From NCBI GenBank assembly GCA_913054135.1, contig CAJXJK010000004.1, forward strand, positions 186,001 to 250,000: a DNA stretch of 64,000 nt, read 5' to 3'. The notes below the pieces were generated by a model. The model ran no database searches. It worked only from the letters and a program-made list of their open reading frames with translations, and was not told the origin of the DNA. A program made the translations under genes and the position numbers. Numbering within the stretch: position 1 is the first letter of the stretch; the number at the start of each line of letters is the position of its first letter. This DNA comes from an uncultured Flavobacteriales bacterium (GTDB lineage Bacteria > Bacteroidota > Bacteroidia > Flavobacteriales_D > Crocinitomicaceae). Shown in pieces: positions 25,720 through 34,911 of the stretch.

Positions 25720-26097
25720 TTAAGCCTTGATGGCCATTACTTCAATTTCAATTTTCATTCTCTCATCCAACAATCCGGCCTCCATCATAGTTGCGGCCGG
25801 TCTTACTTCATTAAAGTATTTTCTAAGAACTGGCCAACATTTTTCAAAATCCAATTTATTCGGCAGGATGTATGTGACTTTAACAACATCTTTCAAAGAT
25901 GATTCAGCTTTACTTAAAGCCTTTTCAATGTTTTGTAGACATTGTTCTGTTTGCTCTGCCACATCTTCAGAGATAGTCATATCAGTGTAATCAAATCCTG
26001 TTGTGCCAGATACAAAAACAAGATCACCATGAACTACAGCACGCGAGTATGCCACATTCTTTTCGAATTCAGAACCTGAAGAAATTAGTTTTTTCAT
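25720..26097 (-). CDS. RidA-family protein without the archetypal arginine
   Basis: A 125-residue RidA/YjgF/UK114 protein. Family words are GDLVFVSGTTGFDYT, QNIEKALSKAESSLKDVVKVTYIL, FNEVRPAATMMEAG and the end KIEIEVMAIKA. Archetypal RidA (an enamine/imine deaminase) has an Arg about six residues before the KIEIE strand (Arg105 in E. coli). Here the matching position is Leu in GLLDERMKIEIE, so this looks like another Rid subfamily and deaminase activity is not expected to follow from the family name. Length is normal for the family. Confidence 0.85.
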   Translation of the reverse strand: MKKLISSGSEFEKNVAYSRAVVHGDLVFVSGTTGFDYTDMTISEDVAEQTEQCLQNIEKALSKAESSLKDVVKVTYILPNKLDFEKCWPVLRKYFNEVRPAATMMEAGLLDERMKIEIEVMAIKA

Positions 26098-26128
26098 ATC
26101 AATTTAAAAATGTGAACATTCTATTACC

Positions 26129-26857
26129 TTAACCTACTTTGAATACAAAATTTTGCTTTTTGTGATTTTGCGGATCATATGGAATTAAGCCTTTTGATGA
26201 GTTAACATAGGCAGAATACCCCAATTCATTCAGAAAAGAAAAACATTGATCTCTATTCTCATTCTCCCATAGTTCTAAATAAACAACAGGATGATCTTTT
26301 TCTATGAGTTTTTGAGCTCCTTTCAAGGCGAATATTTCGTAATTCTCAATATCCATTTTGATCCCTGCAATTGATCTTCCTTCGCAAATCTTATCTAATG
26401 TATCAGAAGTGATGCTAAACTTTTCACCTTCGTTCCATTCAGTAATTGAGTCATGAACAATGTGGGCTAGGCCCTGCATTTTTACTTTTCCGTTCATTGG
26501 CAATACCATCTCAACTGACTCACCATCTTTATCACCAACTGCAGTTGGTACTATCTCAACATTATCTAACTTAAAGTGATCTTTAATTCTCATCAACACA
26601 CTTAAGTTAGATGGCATTGGCTCAATAGCTAAAATAGTTCTGTCTGAAAATTGCTTTGAAAGGTGGTAAGACATGATACCAATATTAGCACCAACATCTA
26701 AGAGGTCTCCTTCTGTTTTGACAGCCTCCATAAATGCAAAAAAGTCTCCTTCTTTTTTATCGCCCTTAAGGGTTTTAATTTTACGCTTTGCAAAAACAAA
26801 AAGATAGCGTTGATAACCCATCAGTTTTTGCAATATGTATTTAATAGCGTTTTTCAT
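26129..26857 (-). CDS. FkbM-family methyltransferase
   Basis: A 242-residue SAM-dependent methyltransferase. The SAM loop is LLDVGANIGIMSYHLSK (residues 52-68), followed by the acidic IAIEPMPSN and the late FkbM signature IKMDIENYEIFALKGAQK (KxDxE). Family members methylate polyketides or sugars; the divergent glycosyltransferase upstream suggests a sugar acceptor, but the target is not known. It starts at 26857 with a TAACTTTG box (26866-26873) just upstream. Confidence 0.9.
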   Translation of the reverse strand: MKNAIKYILQKLMGYQRYLFVFAKRKIKTLKGDKKEGDFFAFMEAVKTEGDLLDVGANIGIMSYHLSKQFSDRTILAIEPMPSNLSVLMRIKDHFKLDNVEIVPTAVGDKDGESVEMVLPMNGKVKMQGLAHIVHDSITEWNEGEKFSITSDTLDKICEGRSIAGIKMDIENYEIFALKGAQKLIEKDHPVVYLELWENENRDQCFSFLNELGYSAYVNSSKGLIPYDPQNHKKQNFVFKVG

Positions 26858-26865
26858 TCGAGCGG

Positions 26866-26873
26866 CAAAGTTA
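26866..26873 (-). promoter_or_regulatory. -7 box before FkbM methyltransferase
   Basis: TAACTTTG on the minus strand matches TAnnTTTG, 8 bases before the start codon, implying a nearly leaderless transcript. No -33 element was seen. The shared intergenic region with the divergent glycosyltransferase is only 78 bases. Confidence 0.4.
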
Positions 26874-26935
26874 GAAATAATTCTACCTTACATTCGTTTA
26901 CCGAGAATAAGCAGATTCAACTATCTTTATCACCA

Positions 26936-28063
26936 ATGCGAATTGCTATCAATACACGTTTTCTTTTGTCTTCAAAAATGGAGGGCTTTGGCTGGTTCAC
27001 TTACGAAGTTGTTAAACGAATTGTGACCGAACACCCTGAGCATGACTTCTTTTTCTTTTTTGACCGAGCATATGATGAAAAGTTCATTTTTGCTGAGAAC
27101 GTCACTCCAATTGTTTTGAAACCGCAAGCTAGACATCCAATATTGTTTAAAATTTGGTTTAATAATTCAGTCACGAAGGCACTTAAAAAACGTGATATTG
27201 ATTTATTCTTTTCTCCTGATGGATATCTCTCTTTGAAAACAGGGGTTCCTCAAGTGGGTGTAATACATGATTTAAACTTTGAGCATTATCCTGAAGATCT
27301 GCCAAAATCGGCTCTCAAGTATTTGAAGAAGTATTTTCCGCTATTCGCAAAAGAGGCAAAGCATATCGTGACCGTTTCTCATTATTCTAAAAAAGATATT
27401 TGTGAAACCTACAAAATTGCTGAAGACAAGATTACAGTAGCTCACAATGGTGCGAGCGAACTGTTCATTCCGCTTTCGTTAGCGCAAAAAGAAAGTGTAA
27501 AGTCAGAACTTTCAAACAATGAAGACTACTTCGTTTTTGTTGGAGCCTTGCATGCACGTAAAAATGTTCAACGCTTATTCGAAGCATTTGATATTCATAA
27601 ATCAAAGTCGAAATCAAAAACGAAGTTGGTAATTGTTGGCGAGAAATTATGGAATGACAAAAACCTTGAAAAAGCATTTTCTAAAATGGTTTTTCAAGCT
27701 GATGTGATTTTCACAGGTCATTTACCCATTAAGAAATTGACTCAAGTAGTTGGAGGGGCGAAGGCATTAGTGTTCCCTTCTTACTTTGAAGGCTTTGGAA
27801 TTCCCTTAGTTGAGGCAATGAAAGCTGAGACTGCAGTGATCTGTGGTGATCGCACCTCATTACCTGAAGTTGTTGAAAACGCAGGTCTTTTGGTAGACCC
27901 CTTTTCTTCTCGCAGCATAGCAGATGGATTAGCGATTATTGATCAAGAAGAATCATTTAGATTAGGATTAATTGAAAAAGGAAAAGAACGCGCAAAGAAG
28001 TTCAGTTGGGACTTCACGGCCGAAAAAATCTGGAATGTCCTTGAACAGCAATTAAAGAATTGA
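26936..28063 (+). CDS. glycosyltransferase family 4
   Basis: A 375-residue GT4 enzyme with two Rossmann-like domains (GT-B). The longest frame starts at 26810 inside the divergent FkbM gene; ATG at 26936 (MRIAINTRFLLSSKMEGFGWFTYEVVKR) is the natural GT4 start. The C-terminal donor site has LHARKNVQRLFEAF, then PSYFEGFGIPLVEAM (the E-x7-E motif) and a TSLPEVVENAG stretch. It transfers a sugar from a nucleotide donor to a glycan or lipid. The divergent FkbM methyltransferase may modify the same product, e.g. a surface glycan. Acceptor unknown. Confidence 0.9.
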   Translation: MRIAINTRFLLSSKMEGFGWFTYEVVKRIVTEHPEHDFFFFFDRAYDEKFIFAENVTPIVLKPQARHPILFKIWFNNSVTKALKKRDIDLFFSPDGYLSLKTGVPQVGVIHDLNFEHYPEDLPKSALKYLKKYFPLFAKEAKHIVTVSHYSKKDICETYKIAEDKITVAHNGASELFIPLSLAQKESVKSELSNNEDYFVFVGALHARKNVQRLFEAFDIHKSKSKSKTKLVIVGEKLWNDKNLEKAFSKMVFQADVIFTGHLPIKKLTQVVGGAKALVFPSYFEGFGIPLVEAMKAETAVICGDRTSLPEVVENAGLLVDPFSSRSIADGLAIIDQEESFRLGLIEKGKERAKKFSWDFTAEKIWNVLEQQLKN

Positions 28064-28117
28064 TATTTATCATTTAGTCGGCTGACTTCTCACATTTTAA
28101 ATAGGACTTCATCTCAG

Positions 28118-28125
28118 TAAATTTG
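28118..28125 (+). promoter_or_regulatory. possible -7 box of gene 28142
   Basis: TAAATTTG fits TAnnTTTG, 16 bases before the ATG of the gene at 28142. No TTG element at proper spacing was found upstream. Confidence 0.4.
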
Positions 28126-28141
28126 AATAAAAATTGAAAAG

Positions 28142-28507
28142 ATGAACACATTACATATATCAGATACTACCCAATTAAAAGAAATCAAGAAAGCTTTCAA
28201 TGACAAGTTCTCGCACTTAAAAATTGAATTTTTCGCAGAAGAACATGAGTCAGGTGAAGCAAGTACATACAAGTCAATGTATGATGATGAGCTTTACTTA
28301 AAAGACATCAGAACAAATCATTCAGAAGGAGACTTAAGTATTGATGGACATCAAAAAACTTCAACTTTTGAATCTAACTTCAAAGAGCATTTTGGGGTAA
28401 ACGTTCAAGTATGGAGAAGAGCCGGAAATCTTTGGTTGCAAACGACAATCACAGATAAGTGGACATTATCAGAACAAGAGAAAAAAGGAGTTGAGTACGA
28501 CTCTTAA
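28142..28507 (+). CDS. conserved hypothetical protein, soluble
   Basis: A 121-residue cytoplasmic protein with no signal peptide or membrane helix. It starts MNTLHISDTTQLKEIKKAFNDKF, then KIEFFAEEHESGEASTYK, and has a C-terminal helix-strand region with FGVNVQVWRRAGNLWLQTT. The arrangement of a helix, two strands and a VQVWRRAG edge strand gives a compact alpha/beta look. I do not recognise the family; its proper start, terminator and promoter suggest a real expressed gene. Confidence 0.65.
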   Translation: MNTLHISDTTQLKEIKKAFNDKFSHLKIEFFAEEHESGEASTYKSMYDDELYLKDIRTNHSEGDLSIDGHQKTSTFESNFKEHFGVNVQVWRRAGNLWLQTTITDKWTLSEQEKKGVEYDS

Positions 28508-28528
28508 AAAATAGTTTATTTGAGGTTG

Positions 28529-28563
28529 AAAGCTCTCGCGTGAAAACGTTGAGGGCTTTTTTC
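28529..28563 (+). terminator. terminator between gene 28142 and smpB
   Basis: Hairpin with AAGCTCTC (from 28530) pairing with GAGGGCTT (one G-U pair), loop region GCGTGAAAACGTT which can extend the stem (CG/CG), then TTTTTT. It follows the stop at 28507 and precedes the convergent smpB end. Confidence 0.75.
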
Positions 28564-28577
28564 ATTCATAAAGATCC

Positions 28578-29021
28578 TTAGCGTTTCATTGCTCGATCCA
28601 TATCTCTTTGGGTATCCTTGTCTTTAAGATCAGAACGCTTATCATGCAATTTCTTACCTTTTGCAAGGTGAATTCTAAGCTTAGCCAAGTTCTTATCATT
28701 GATAAACATCTTTGATGCCACCACAGTTAGCCCTTTATCCTTCAATTTCTTTTGAAGTTTCTTTAGCTCAACTCTTTGAAGCAATAGCTTTCTATCACGT
28801 TTAGGTACATGATTATTGTACGATCCATTCTCATATTCTTGAATGTACATGTTTCGCAAAATCAACTCTCCTTTGACCATTACACCAAAAGATTCCATAA
28901 TACTCGCTTTACCAGCTCTGATAGATTTAATCTCAGTACCTGTCAAAACAATACCTGCAGTAAAGTCATCAAGGAACTCATACTCAAAACGTGCTTTCTT
29001 ATTTTTAATCTCAACTGACAT
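28578..29021 (-). CDS. smpB: SsrA-binding protein SmpB
   Basis: A 147-residue SmpB, the partner of tmRNA in trans-translation, which frees ribosomes stalled on broken mRNAs. The family words are all present: KKARFEYEFLDDFTAGIVL at the start, GTEIKSIRAGKASIMESF, MYIQEYENGSY and LLLQRVELKKLQKKLKDKG, then the basic C-terminal tail KLHDKRSDLKDKDTQRDMDR. No tmRNA gene (ssrA) is seen in the window. It is convergent with the gene at 28142. Confidence 0.97.
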   Translation of the reverse strand: MSVEIKNKKARFEYEFLDDFTAGIVLTGTEIKSIRAGKASIMESFGVMVKGELILRNMYIQEYENGSYNNHVPKRDRKLLLQRVELKKLQKKLKDKGLTVVASKMFINDKNLAKLRIHLAKGKKLHDKRSDLKDKDTQRDMDRAMKR

Positions 29022-29026
29022 TAGAA

Positions 29027-29034
29027 CAAAGATA
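29027..29034 (-). promoter_or_regulatory. possible -7 box of smpB
   Basis: TATCTTTG on the minus strand fits TAnnTTTG, just 5 bases before the start codon, so the transcript would be leaderless or begin inside the start region. No -33 element was seen. Confidence 0.35.
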
Positions 29035-29111
29035 AGGAGAATTTAAAATGATGAATTCGTAAATATGAAATGATAATTGCAATTGGACGCCAAATTGGTT
29101 AAATTAGTACA

Positions 29112-29687
29112 GTGCTAGACCTCAATGTTTATAACAATATGGCGCCTAAAAAAGGCAGACTACTCATTACTGAGCCTTTCTTAGAAGGTGAGTACTTTCA
29201 AAGAGCCGTTATCCTATTGTGTGAGCATAATGAAGAAGGCTCATTCGGATTTGTTCTCAATAACTATGTTGAAATTGGATTAGATAAATTTGAGGGCATT
29301 CCTGAGTTTAAAACCAGAATAGGAACTGGCGGACCAGTAAGCACGAAAAACCTTTATTACATTCATACCTTAGGAGAAAAACTTAAAGGGAGCTTACAGA
29401 TTCACGAAAACCTCTATGCTGGAGGAGACTTTGAACAGTTGAAAGACATGATGGCACATGGTCAGGTAGAAGAAAAACAAATTCGATTCTTTTTAGGCTA
29501 TTCAGGATGGGTTGAGAAACAACTAGAAGGTGAGTTAAAACATAACTCTTGGTTGGTAGCAGATATCAAATCAGTTGATGATATTATGGATAGCAGCTAC
29601 GAGAATATTTGGAACGACTACATGAAAGATCAAGGTGGTAAATACAAAGCCTTTTCACATTTCCCTAAGAATCCTGCGCTTAATTAA
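29112..29687 (+). CDS. YqgE/AlgH family protein
   Basis: A 191-residue YqgE/AlgH protein. Family words: PKKGRLLITEPFLEGEYFQRAVILL, GSFGFVLNN, a GGPVSTKNLYYIH stretch near residue 75 and a final-third FFLGYSGWVEKQLEGELK with NSWLVAD. YqgE folds as a single alpha/beta domain; no catalytic role is proven. GTG at 29112 adds nine residues before the more usual MAPKKG; ATG at 29139 is the alternative start and cannot be excluded. Confidence 0.9.
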   Translation: MLDLNVYNNMAPKKGRLLITEPFLEGEYFQRAVILLCEHNEEGSFGFVLNNYVEIGLDKFEGIPEFKTRIGTGGPVSTKNLYYIHTLGEKLKGSLQIHENLYAGGDFEQLKDMMAHGQVEEKQIRFFLGYSGWVEKQLEGELKHNSWLVADIKSVDDIMDSSYENIWNDYMKDQGGKYKAFSHFPKNPALN

Positions 29688-30526
29688 GCCCATTTCTCAT
29701 TCAACAACTTTATAAAATGCTGAGCGGTTTTATTCCAGTATTTTTTAGTGCGATAAGAATCTACCCACAAGACCCCTTGAATTGCATTCGTCAAGAATAC
29801 CTCATCTGCTACCAGTAGGTTTTGAGGTGAAATATTACATTCATATACCTTGATTTCATTAGCTATAGCCAAATTAATGACCTGCATTCTCATGGTTCCA
29901 CCAAGCGGACCAAGATCTAATCCAGGGGTATATAGCACCCCATTAGACACCACAAAAAGGTTTGATGAGCCGCCTTCAATAATACCCATCTTGTAATTCT
30001 GAATGAGCAAATCATCCAAGCCTTTCTCTTTGGCCTTCATTTTGGCCATTATATAGATCAAGCCATTTTTGGTTTTGTAGGTTGAAAGTGGATTAATGTC
30101 TTTTTTAATCTCATCATACAAATCAATATTGTACCCTTTCTCATTCAGTTTATATGAATTGTCTTTAAAACTTTTCGCTTCAATGTAATAATCTACTTGA
30201 TCGGTTTCAGGCAAGTATGTTCCACCAGCTTTTCTATCAATTGAAAATCTTACTCTACCTCCTGCTATAATCTTATTCTCGTTTACTAAAGTTTGAATCT
30301 CTTTAGAGAAATGCTCTACAGTCAAAGCTGGAGGTACATTCATTTTAAGGGCTTCCATACCAGACACCAATCTTTTGTAATGGTTATCCATATTAATCGC
30401 CCTTCCATTCATTACTCTAATTGATTCAAAAAGCCCATCTCCGTATAAATACCCTCTGTTTCCGGCCATAATCGAATATGATGTCGCCGGAATGAGTACC
30501 CCATTGTTATTTACGTATTGATTCAT
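29684..30526 (-). CDS. class IV aminotransferase (PLP)
   Basis: A 280-residue fold-type IV PLP enzyme. The longest frame begins at 30577, but ATG at 30526 (MNQYVNNNGVLIPATSYSIM) starts in the overlap ATGA with the rhomboid stop and gives the standard N-terminus, so I use it. Landmarks are GYLYGDGLFESIRV, LSTYKTKNGLIYIMAK (Lys for PLP), GIIEGGSSNLFV and TPGLDLGPLGGTMRMQVINLA. The class includes branched-chain aminotransferase, D-alanine aminotransferase and aminodeoxychorismate lyase; I cannot decide between them from the sequence alone. The gene overlaps YqgE's end by 4 bases (convergent). Confidence 0.9.
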   Translation of the reverse strand: MNQYVNNNGVLIPATSYSIMAGNRGYLYGDGLFESIRVMNGRAINMDNHYKRLVSGMEALKMNVPPALTVEHFSKEIQTLVNENKIIAGGRVRFSIDRKAGGTYLPETDQVDYYIEAKSFKDNSYKLNEKGYNIDLYDEIKKDINPLSTYKTKNGLIYIMAKMKAKEKGLDDLLIQNYKMGIIEGGSSNLFVVSNGVLYTPGLDLGPLGGTMRMQVINLAIANEIKVYECNISPQNLLVADEVFLTNAIQGVLWVDSYRTKKYWNKTAQHFIKLLNEKWA

Positions 30527-31170
30527 CCTGTGATTTTTGAAAAGAAGTCTATTGCTAATTGGTAATCTACTATACACATAAATACTACCCCGAAAATAGC
30601 TCCGCCAATGTGAGCTTCATGAGCTATACCTGTTCCGCCTCTTTTACTCAAAAAGTATTCTAGGACTAATAATAACGGCCCGAAAATGTATGCGTAAAGT
30701 TTGATACCTGGTAAAAACAGAATTCCAAGTTCGGCCATTGGATTCAATAATATGTATGCGAACACAACTGCACTTACTGCCCCTGAAGCTCCAAGTGAAT
30801 TGTAGTGCATATTGTCTTTATGCTTTTGAAGTGACCAAATAGTTGCGAATAATATCCCGCCTGCATACAAACACCCGAAGTACAGATAACCTTTTGCCCC
30901 ATATCTTTCTATTAAATCAGGTTCTAAACTTAGATTATGATACCTTAATCTACTGTCCATTTCGGCTCCAAACATAAAGAGGACGTACATATTGAATATC
31001 AAATGCATCCAACCAGAATGTATGAATGCATGAGTAAAAGAACGGTACCATTCTTTCTTATGAACCACATTATACGGATTGAACATTAGCTTCCATTTAA
31101 AGCCTTCATCTGAAAAAGCCTTAACGGAAATTAAGATAGTTACCACTAATAATAAATAGGTAATATACAT
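30523..31170 (-). CDS. rhomboid intramembrane serine protease
   Basis: A 215-residue rhomboid with six predicted helices. Catalytic Ser129 is in LGASGAVSAV and His187 in AHEAHIGGAIFG, so the dyad is intact; HLIFNMYVLFMFG near residue 56 matches the second-helix His/Asn oxyanion region. Rhomboids cut membrane proteins inside the bilayer. The stop overlaps the start of the class IV aminotransferase (ATGA), so the two share a transcript. Substrate unknown. Confidence 0.93.
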   Translation of the reverse strand: MYITYLLLVVTILISVKAFSDEGFKWKLMFNPYNVVHKKEWYRSFTHAFIHSGWMHLIFNMYVLFMFGAEMDSRLRYHNLSLEPDLIERYGAKGYLYFGCLYAGGILFATIWSLQKHKDNMHYNSLGASGAVSAVVFAYILLNPMAELGILFLPGIKLYAYIFGPLLLVLEYFLSKRGGTGIAHEAHIGGAIFGVVFMCIVDYQLAIDFFSKITG

Positions 31171-31257
31171 TTATTAGGTTCTCTTGTTTGGTATTATTAG
31201 ATTTACATACATTGCATAGAAACCTGATAACTAAATACTCAGGACTAAGTAATTGAT

Positions 31258-32850
31258 ATGAAACACTACATAAATAATATACTCTTTTTAGCACTTTTTG
31301 TTTCGCTTGTTAGCTGCGGAGGAAATTCTCGTGAATTATCTGAAGAAGAAGTTGAAGTTTCTGAGACTCTAAAAACAAAATTTTCATCAGCCGATAATCT
31401 TATTTATGAATCAGATACTCTATTAGCCGCGACTGAGGTTTTAGACTATTACAAAGAGAGAGACTTTTCTCCTATTTGGATCACGAAAACTGGTTTTACT
31501 GAGAATGGAGATATCATGTTTGATTTAGTGCATAATTCAAGAGATCACGGACTAATGCCTGAGATGTTCGCCTTTGAACAGCTAACCAAAGCAAGTGAAT
31601 CTGACATTCAAGATGCTGAAATGATATTGTCAAATGCATTCATGTTATTCGTAACACATGTTGATGCAGGTTGTATTGACACAACGACTATGTCATATGT
31701 TTGGAAAAAAGACCTGATAGACTTTGATTTAGCTGAAGAACTAGACAGAGTTGCTAATGGAGAAAATCCTGAAGATGTAATAAAAGAACATCAACCTGAT
31801 TTTTGGGAGTACGAACAATTACAAGCCGGATTAGCAAAGTTCTTAGATGAATATGAGTTGGATTCAAACCGTTATGATATCCCAGCCTTTAAAGAAGATT
31901 CGGTATTGTGTTATCAAGAAGCTCATAAAGCATTGATGGGGCATAAATTCATTGATTCAACCGTTACCACTCAAGATTCTGCCTTTATTGACCAACTCAA
32001 AGTCTTTCAGAAAGTTAACGGATTGTTAGATGATGCCATTGTTGGTAAATGGACCGGAAGAGCATTGAATAAAAGTAATGAAGATCGTTTTTACTCGGCT
32101 GCATTATCTCTTGAAAAATGGAGATGGAAAGAGGAATGGCCTGAAACATATATGAGAGTGAATGTTCCTGAGTTCACCTTGTATTTTGTAGACAGTAACG
32201 AAGTGAAGAGAAAGCATAGAGTTGTAGTAGGTGCGTATGCTACTCAAACACCAGAATTTCATGCTACCATGAAAACTATGGTTACTAATCCGTTTTGGCA
32301 TGTGCCCTACTCTATTTCTTCAACAGAGATTTTGTACGGAGCTAAAAAGGACACGGGTTATTTCGCGAAGAAAGGATACAAGTTATTTCAAAACGGTGAA
32401 AGAGTTGATCCTAAAACTGTCGACTGGAGTTCAGTAGGACAAAACAGCTTTAGATATAAAGTGCGCCAAGATGGTGGTGGTGGAAATAGCTTAGGTAGAA
32501 TTAAATTCTTATTCCCTAATGAGCACTTTGTTTTCGTTCATGACACTCCTTCAAAAAGATTATTTCAAAATGATGTAAGAGCCTATTCGCATGGTTGTGT
32601 AAGATTACACCAACCCTTTGATCTAGCCGAAGCAATTCTGATTGCTGACGGAAATGAGATGGTAAGAGACACTCTAGACAGCCTCGTCGTAAGAGGAAAT
32701 CAGAGAGTATTAGAATTGAAAGATCCTTTTGAAGTTTACATTGAATATTTCACCGCAACTGGAGATAGTAGTGGAAATGTTATTTTTCATCCCGATATTT
32801 ACGGTCGTGATGAAAAGTTCATTACCAATACTTTTAGAAAATTCAATTGA
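31258..32850 (+). CDS. YcbB-like L,D-transpeptidase lipoprotein
   Basis: A 530-residue lipoprotein (lipobox LVSC, Cys about residue 20). The N-terminal region has an alpha-helical scaffold as in YcbB/LdtD proteins, then a peptidoglycan-binding-like QLKVFQKVNGLLDDAIVGKW, and the catalytic YkuD domain at about 300-470 with the SHGCVRLHQPFDLA motif: His445 and Cys447. These enzymes make 3-3 cross-links in peptidoglycan and anchor outer-membrane lipoprotein in some bacteria. It heads a close plus-strand run with oligopeptidase B (9 bases apart). Confidence 0.93.
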   Translation: MKHYINNILFLALFVSLVSCGGNSRELSEEEVEVSETLKTKFSSADNLIYESDTLLAATEVLDYYKERDFSPIWITKTGFTENGDIMFDLVHNSRDHGLMPEMFAFEQLTKASESDIQDAEMILSNAFMLFVTHVDAGCIDTTTMSYVWKKDLIDFDLAEELDRVANGENPEDVIKEHQPDFWEYEQLQAGLAKFLDEYELDSNRYDIPAFKEDSVLCYQEAHKALMGHKFIDSTVTTQDSAFIDQLKVFQKVNGLLDDAIVGKWTGRALNKSNEDRFYSAALSLEKWRWKEEWPETYMRVNVPEFTLYFVDSNEVKRKHRVVVGAYATQTPEFHATMKTMVTNPFWHVPYSISSTEILYGAKKDTGYFAKKGYKLFQNGERVDPKTVDWSSVGQNSFRYKVRQDGGGGNSLGRIKFLFPNEHFVFVHDTPSKRLFQNDVRAYSHGCVRLHQPFDLAEAILIADGNEMVRDTLDSLVVRGNQRVLELKDPFEVYIEYFTATGDSSGNVIFHPDIYGRDEKFITNTFRKFN

Positions 32851-32859
32851 TTTCAATTT

Positions 32860-34911
32860 ATGAATCATCCTTCTCCTAAAAAGGTAGCTAAATCGTTAGT
32901 TGCCCATAATCATGAGCGTATAGACAATTACTTTTGGATGAATGATCGTGAAGATCAGGAGGTAATTGATCATCTCAATGCTGAAAATGATTATTTGGAT
33001 CATGTATTAGCTGACACCAAAAAAGACCAAGAAATTCTTTTCAATGAAATGAAAGGGCGAATCAAAGAAGATGATGCTTCGGTCCCTTATTTCAAGAATG
33101 GATACTGGTATTATTCACGATATGAAGAAGGGAAAGAATACCCAATACACTGCCGTAAAAAAGAGAATCTTGAATCTGACGAAATAATTCTTATTGATGA
33201 GAACGTTGAGGCAAAGAAACATCCTTACTATGATGTAGTTGCGTTTTCTGTTACCAAGAATAACAAGCTGATGGCCTTTGCTGAGGATATTACAGGTAGA
33301 AGGATGTATCAAATTAAATTCATGAATTTGGAAACCAAAGAAGTGCTTCCGAATTTGATTGAGAACTGCAGCAGTGACCTAGCTTGGCACAATGACAATA
33401 ACCGATTGTACTATACGATTAAAGATCCTGAAACGCTTCGTCCGCATCAAGTTATGTGTTACGATTTGGCAAAAGGAGATAGTACCGAAATATTCAAAGA
33501 ATTAGATGACACCTTTATTTGCGGCGTTTCTAAAGCCAAAGATTTTGGATACATTTTGTTAGGGTCATATAGCACTCTTACCACCGAACATCAATTCAAG
33601 TCAGCTGATGATGACTCTGACTTTCAAGTGTTTTTACCACGTCAAAGAAAGCATGAGTATTACATTGAGATGTTTGGCGACACAGCTTATATCAAAACTA
33701 ACTTGAATGCTGAGAACTATAAGTTAGTCTCTTCTAGTCTTCAAGAACGAACGCCCGAAAATTGGACCGAAATTCAAGGACATTCAAAAGAAATCTTTTT
33801 AGAAGATTTTGAGGTTTTCAAAAACCACATTGTCGTTCAAGAAAAAGAAAATGGACTCGCACAGCTTAGAGTTTATGATAGAAATAGTGGCGAGAATAAA
33901 GTAATTCCACCATTTGAAGAAACATACACTTTATACATAGGAACCAACCCACATTTGAATAGCGGTATTGTAAGAATTGGATACAGTTCAATGACAACAC
34001 CTCATTCTGTTTTTGATGTGGATTTGGTGACTTTTGAAAGAGAATTAAAAAAGCAGACTCCCGTTTTAGGAAGTTTCAATGCAGATAATTACAAATCTGA
34101 AAGAGTGTGGGCTACTGCTCAAGACGGAACAAAAGTCCCTGTTTCATTGGTTTATCATAAAGACCATTTCAAGAAAGGTGGATCTAATCCAATATTGATT
34201 TATGCTTATGGCTCATATGGTTCAACCGTTGATCCTTACTTCTCATCTGCCAGACTTTCACTTTTAAATAGAGGATTTGTATTCGCTCTTGCACACATAA
34301 GGGGTGGAGAATATTTAGGTCGTCAGTGGTATGAAAACGGAAAATTATTAAAGAAGAAAAATACATTTACAGACTTCATTGATGTTGCTGAATACCTGGC
34401 TGATGCAGGTTATTGCGCTAAAGACAAACGATACGCCATGGGTGGATCTGCGGGCGGATTATTGATGGGAGCAATCTCAAATACTCGTCCAGATGTATGG
34501 AAAGGCATAGTTTCTGCAGTTCCTTTTGTAGATGTAATCTCTACTATGCTAGATGATACCATTCCTTTAACGACGGGAGAATATGATGAATGGGGTAACC
34601 CAAATGACAAAACGTATTATGATTATATGTTGTCTTACTCACCATATGATAATTTAGAGAAGAAAGATTATCCGGCAATGTTAGTGACAAGTGGGTTACA
34701 TGATTCACAAGTTCAATATTGGGAGCCAACAAAATATGTGGCAAAACTGAGAGAACTAAAGACAGACAATAACCCTGTGCTGCTTAAAACAAATATGGAA
34801 GCAGGACATGGCGGAGCGAGTGGTAGATTTGAAGCCCTAAGAGAAGTAGCTTTAGAATATGCCTTTATTATGTGGCTAGAAAAAATGAGCCCAATACAAC
34901 AAATTGACTAA
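32860..34911 (+). CDS. ptrB: oligopeptidase B
   Basis: A 683-residue S9A peptidase that cuts short peptides after Arg or Lys. The N-terminal NHERIDNYFWMND and NAENDYLDHVL are the family start; residues about 80-400 form the beta propeller. The hydrolase domain has Ser530 in MGGSAGGLLMGA, an LVTSGLHDSQVQYWEP loop with the Asp, and His in AGHGGASGR near residue 650. No signal peptide, so cytoplasmic. Its stop is followed at once by the ATG of the next gene. No active-site changes were seen. Confidence 0.95.
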   Translation: MNHPSPKKVAKSLVAHNHERIDNYFWMNDREDQEVIDHLNAENDYLDHVLADTKKDQEILFNEMKGRIKEDDASVPYFKNGYWYYSRYEEGKEYPIHCRKKENLESDEIILIDENVEAKKHPYYDVVAFSVTKNNKLMAFAEDITGRRMYQIKFMNLETKEVLPNLIENCSSDLAWHNDNNRLYYTIKDPETLRPHQVMCYDLAKGDSTEIFKELDDTFICGVSKAKDFGYILLGSYSTLTTEHQFKSADDDSDFQVFLPRQRKHEYYIEMFGDTAYIKTNLNAENYKLVSSSLQERTPENWTEIQGHSKEIFLEDFEVFKNHIVVQEKENGLAQLRVYDRNSGENKVIPPFEETYTLYIGTNPHLNSGIVRIGYSSMTTPHSVFDVDLVTFERELKKQTPVLGSFNADNYKSERVWATAQDGTKVPVSLVYHKDHFKKGGSNPILIYAYGSYGSTVDPYFSSARLSLLNRGFVFALAHIRGGEYLGRQWYENGKLLKKKNTFTDFIDVAEYLADAGYCAKDKRYAMGGSAGGLLMGAISNTRPDVWKGIVSAVPFVDVISTMLDDTIPLTTGEYDEWGNPNDKTYYDYMLSYSPYDNLEKKDYPAMLVTSGLHDSQVQYWEPTKYVAKLRELKTDNNPVLLKTNMEAGHGGASGRFEALREVALEYAFIMWLEKMSPIQQID

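Noticed and set aside
26810-26935. N-terminal extension of the glycosyltransferase reading frame
   Set aside because: It overlaps the divergent FkbM gene and its sequence does not fit a GT4 N-terminus; ATG at 26936 does.
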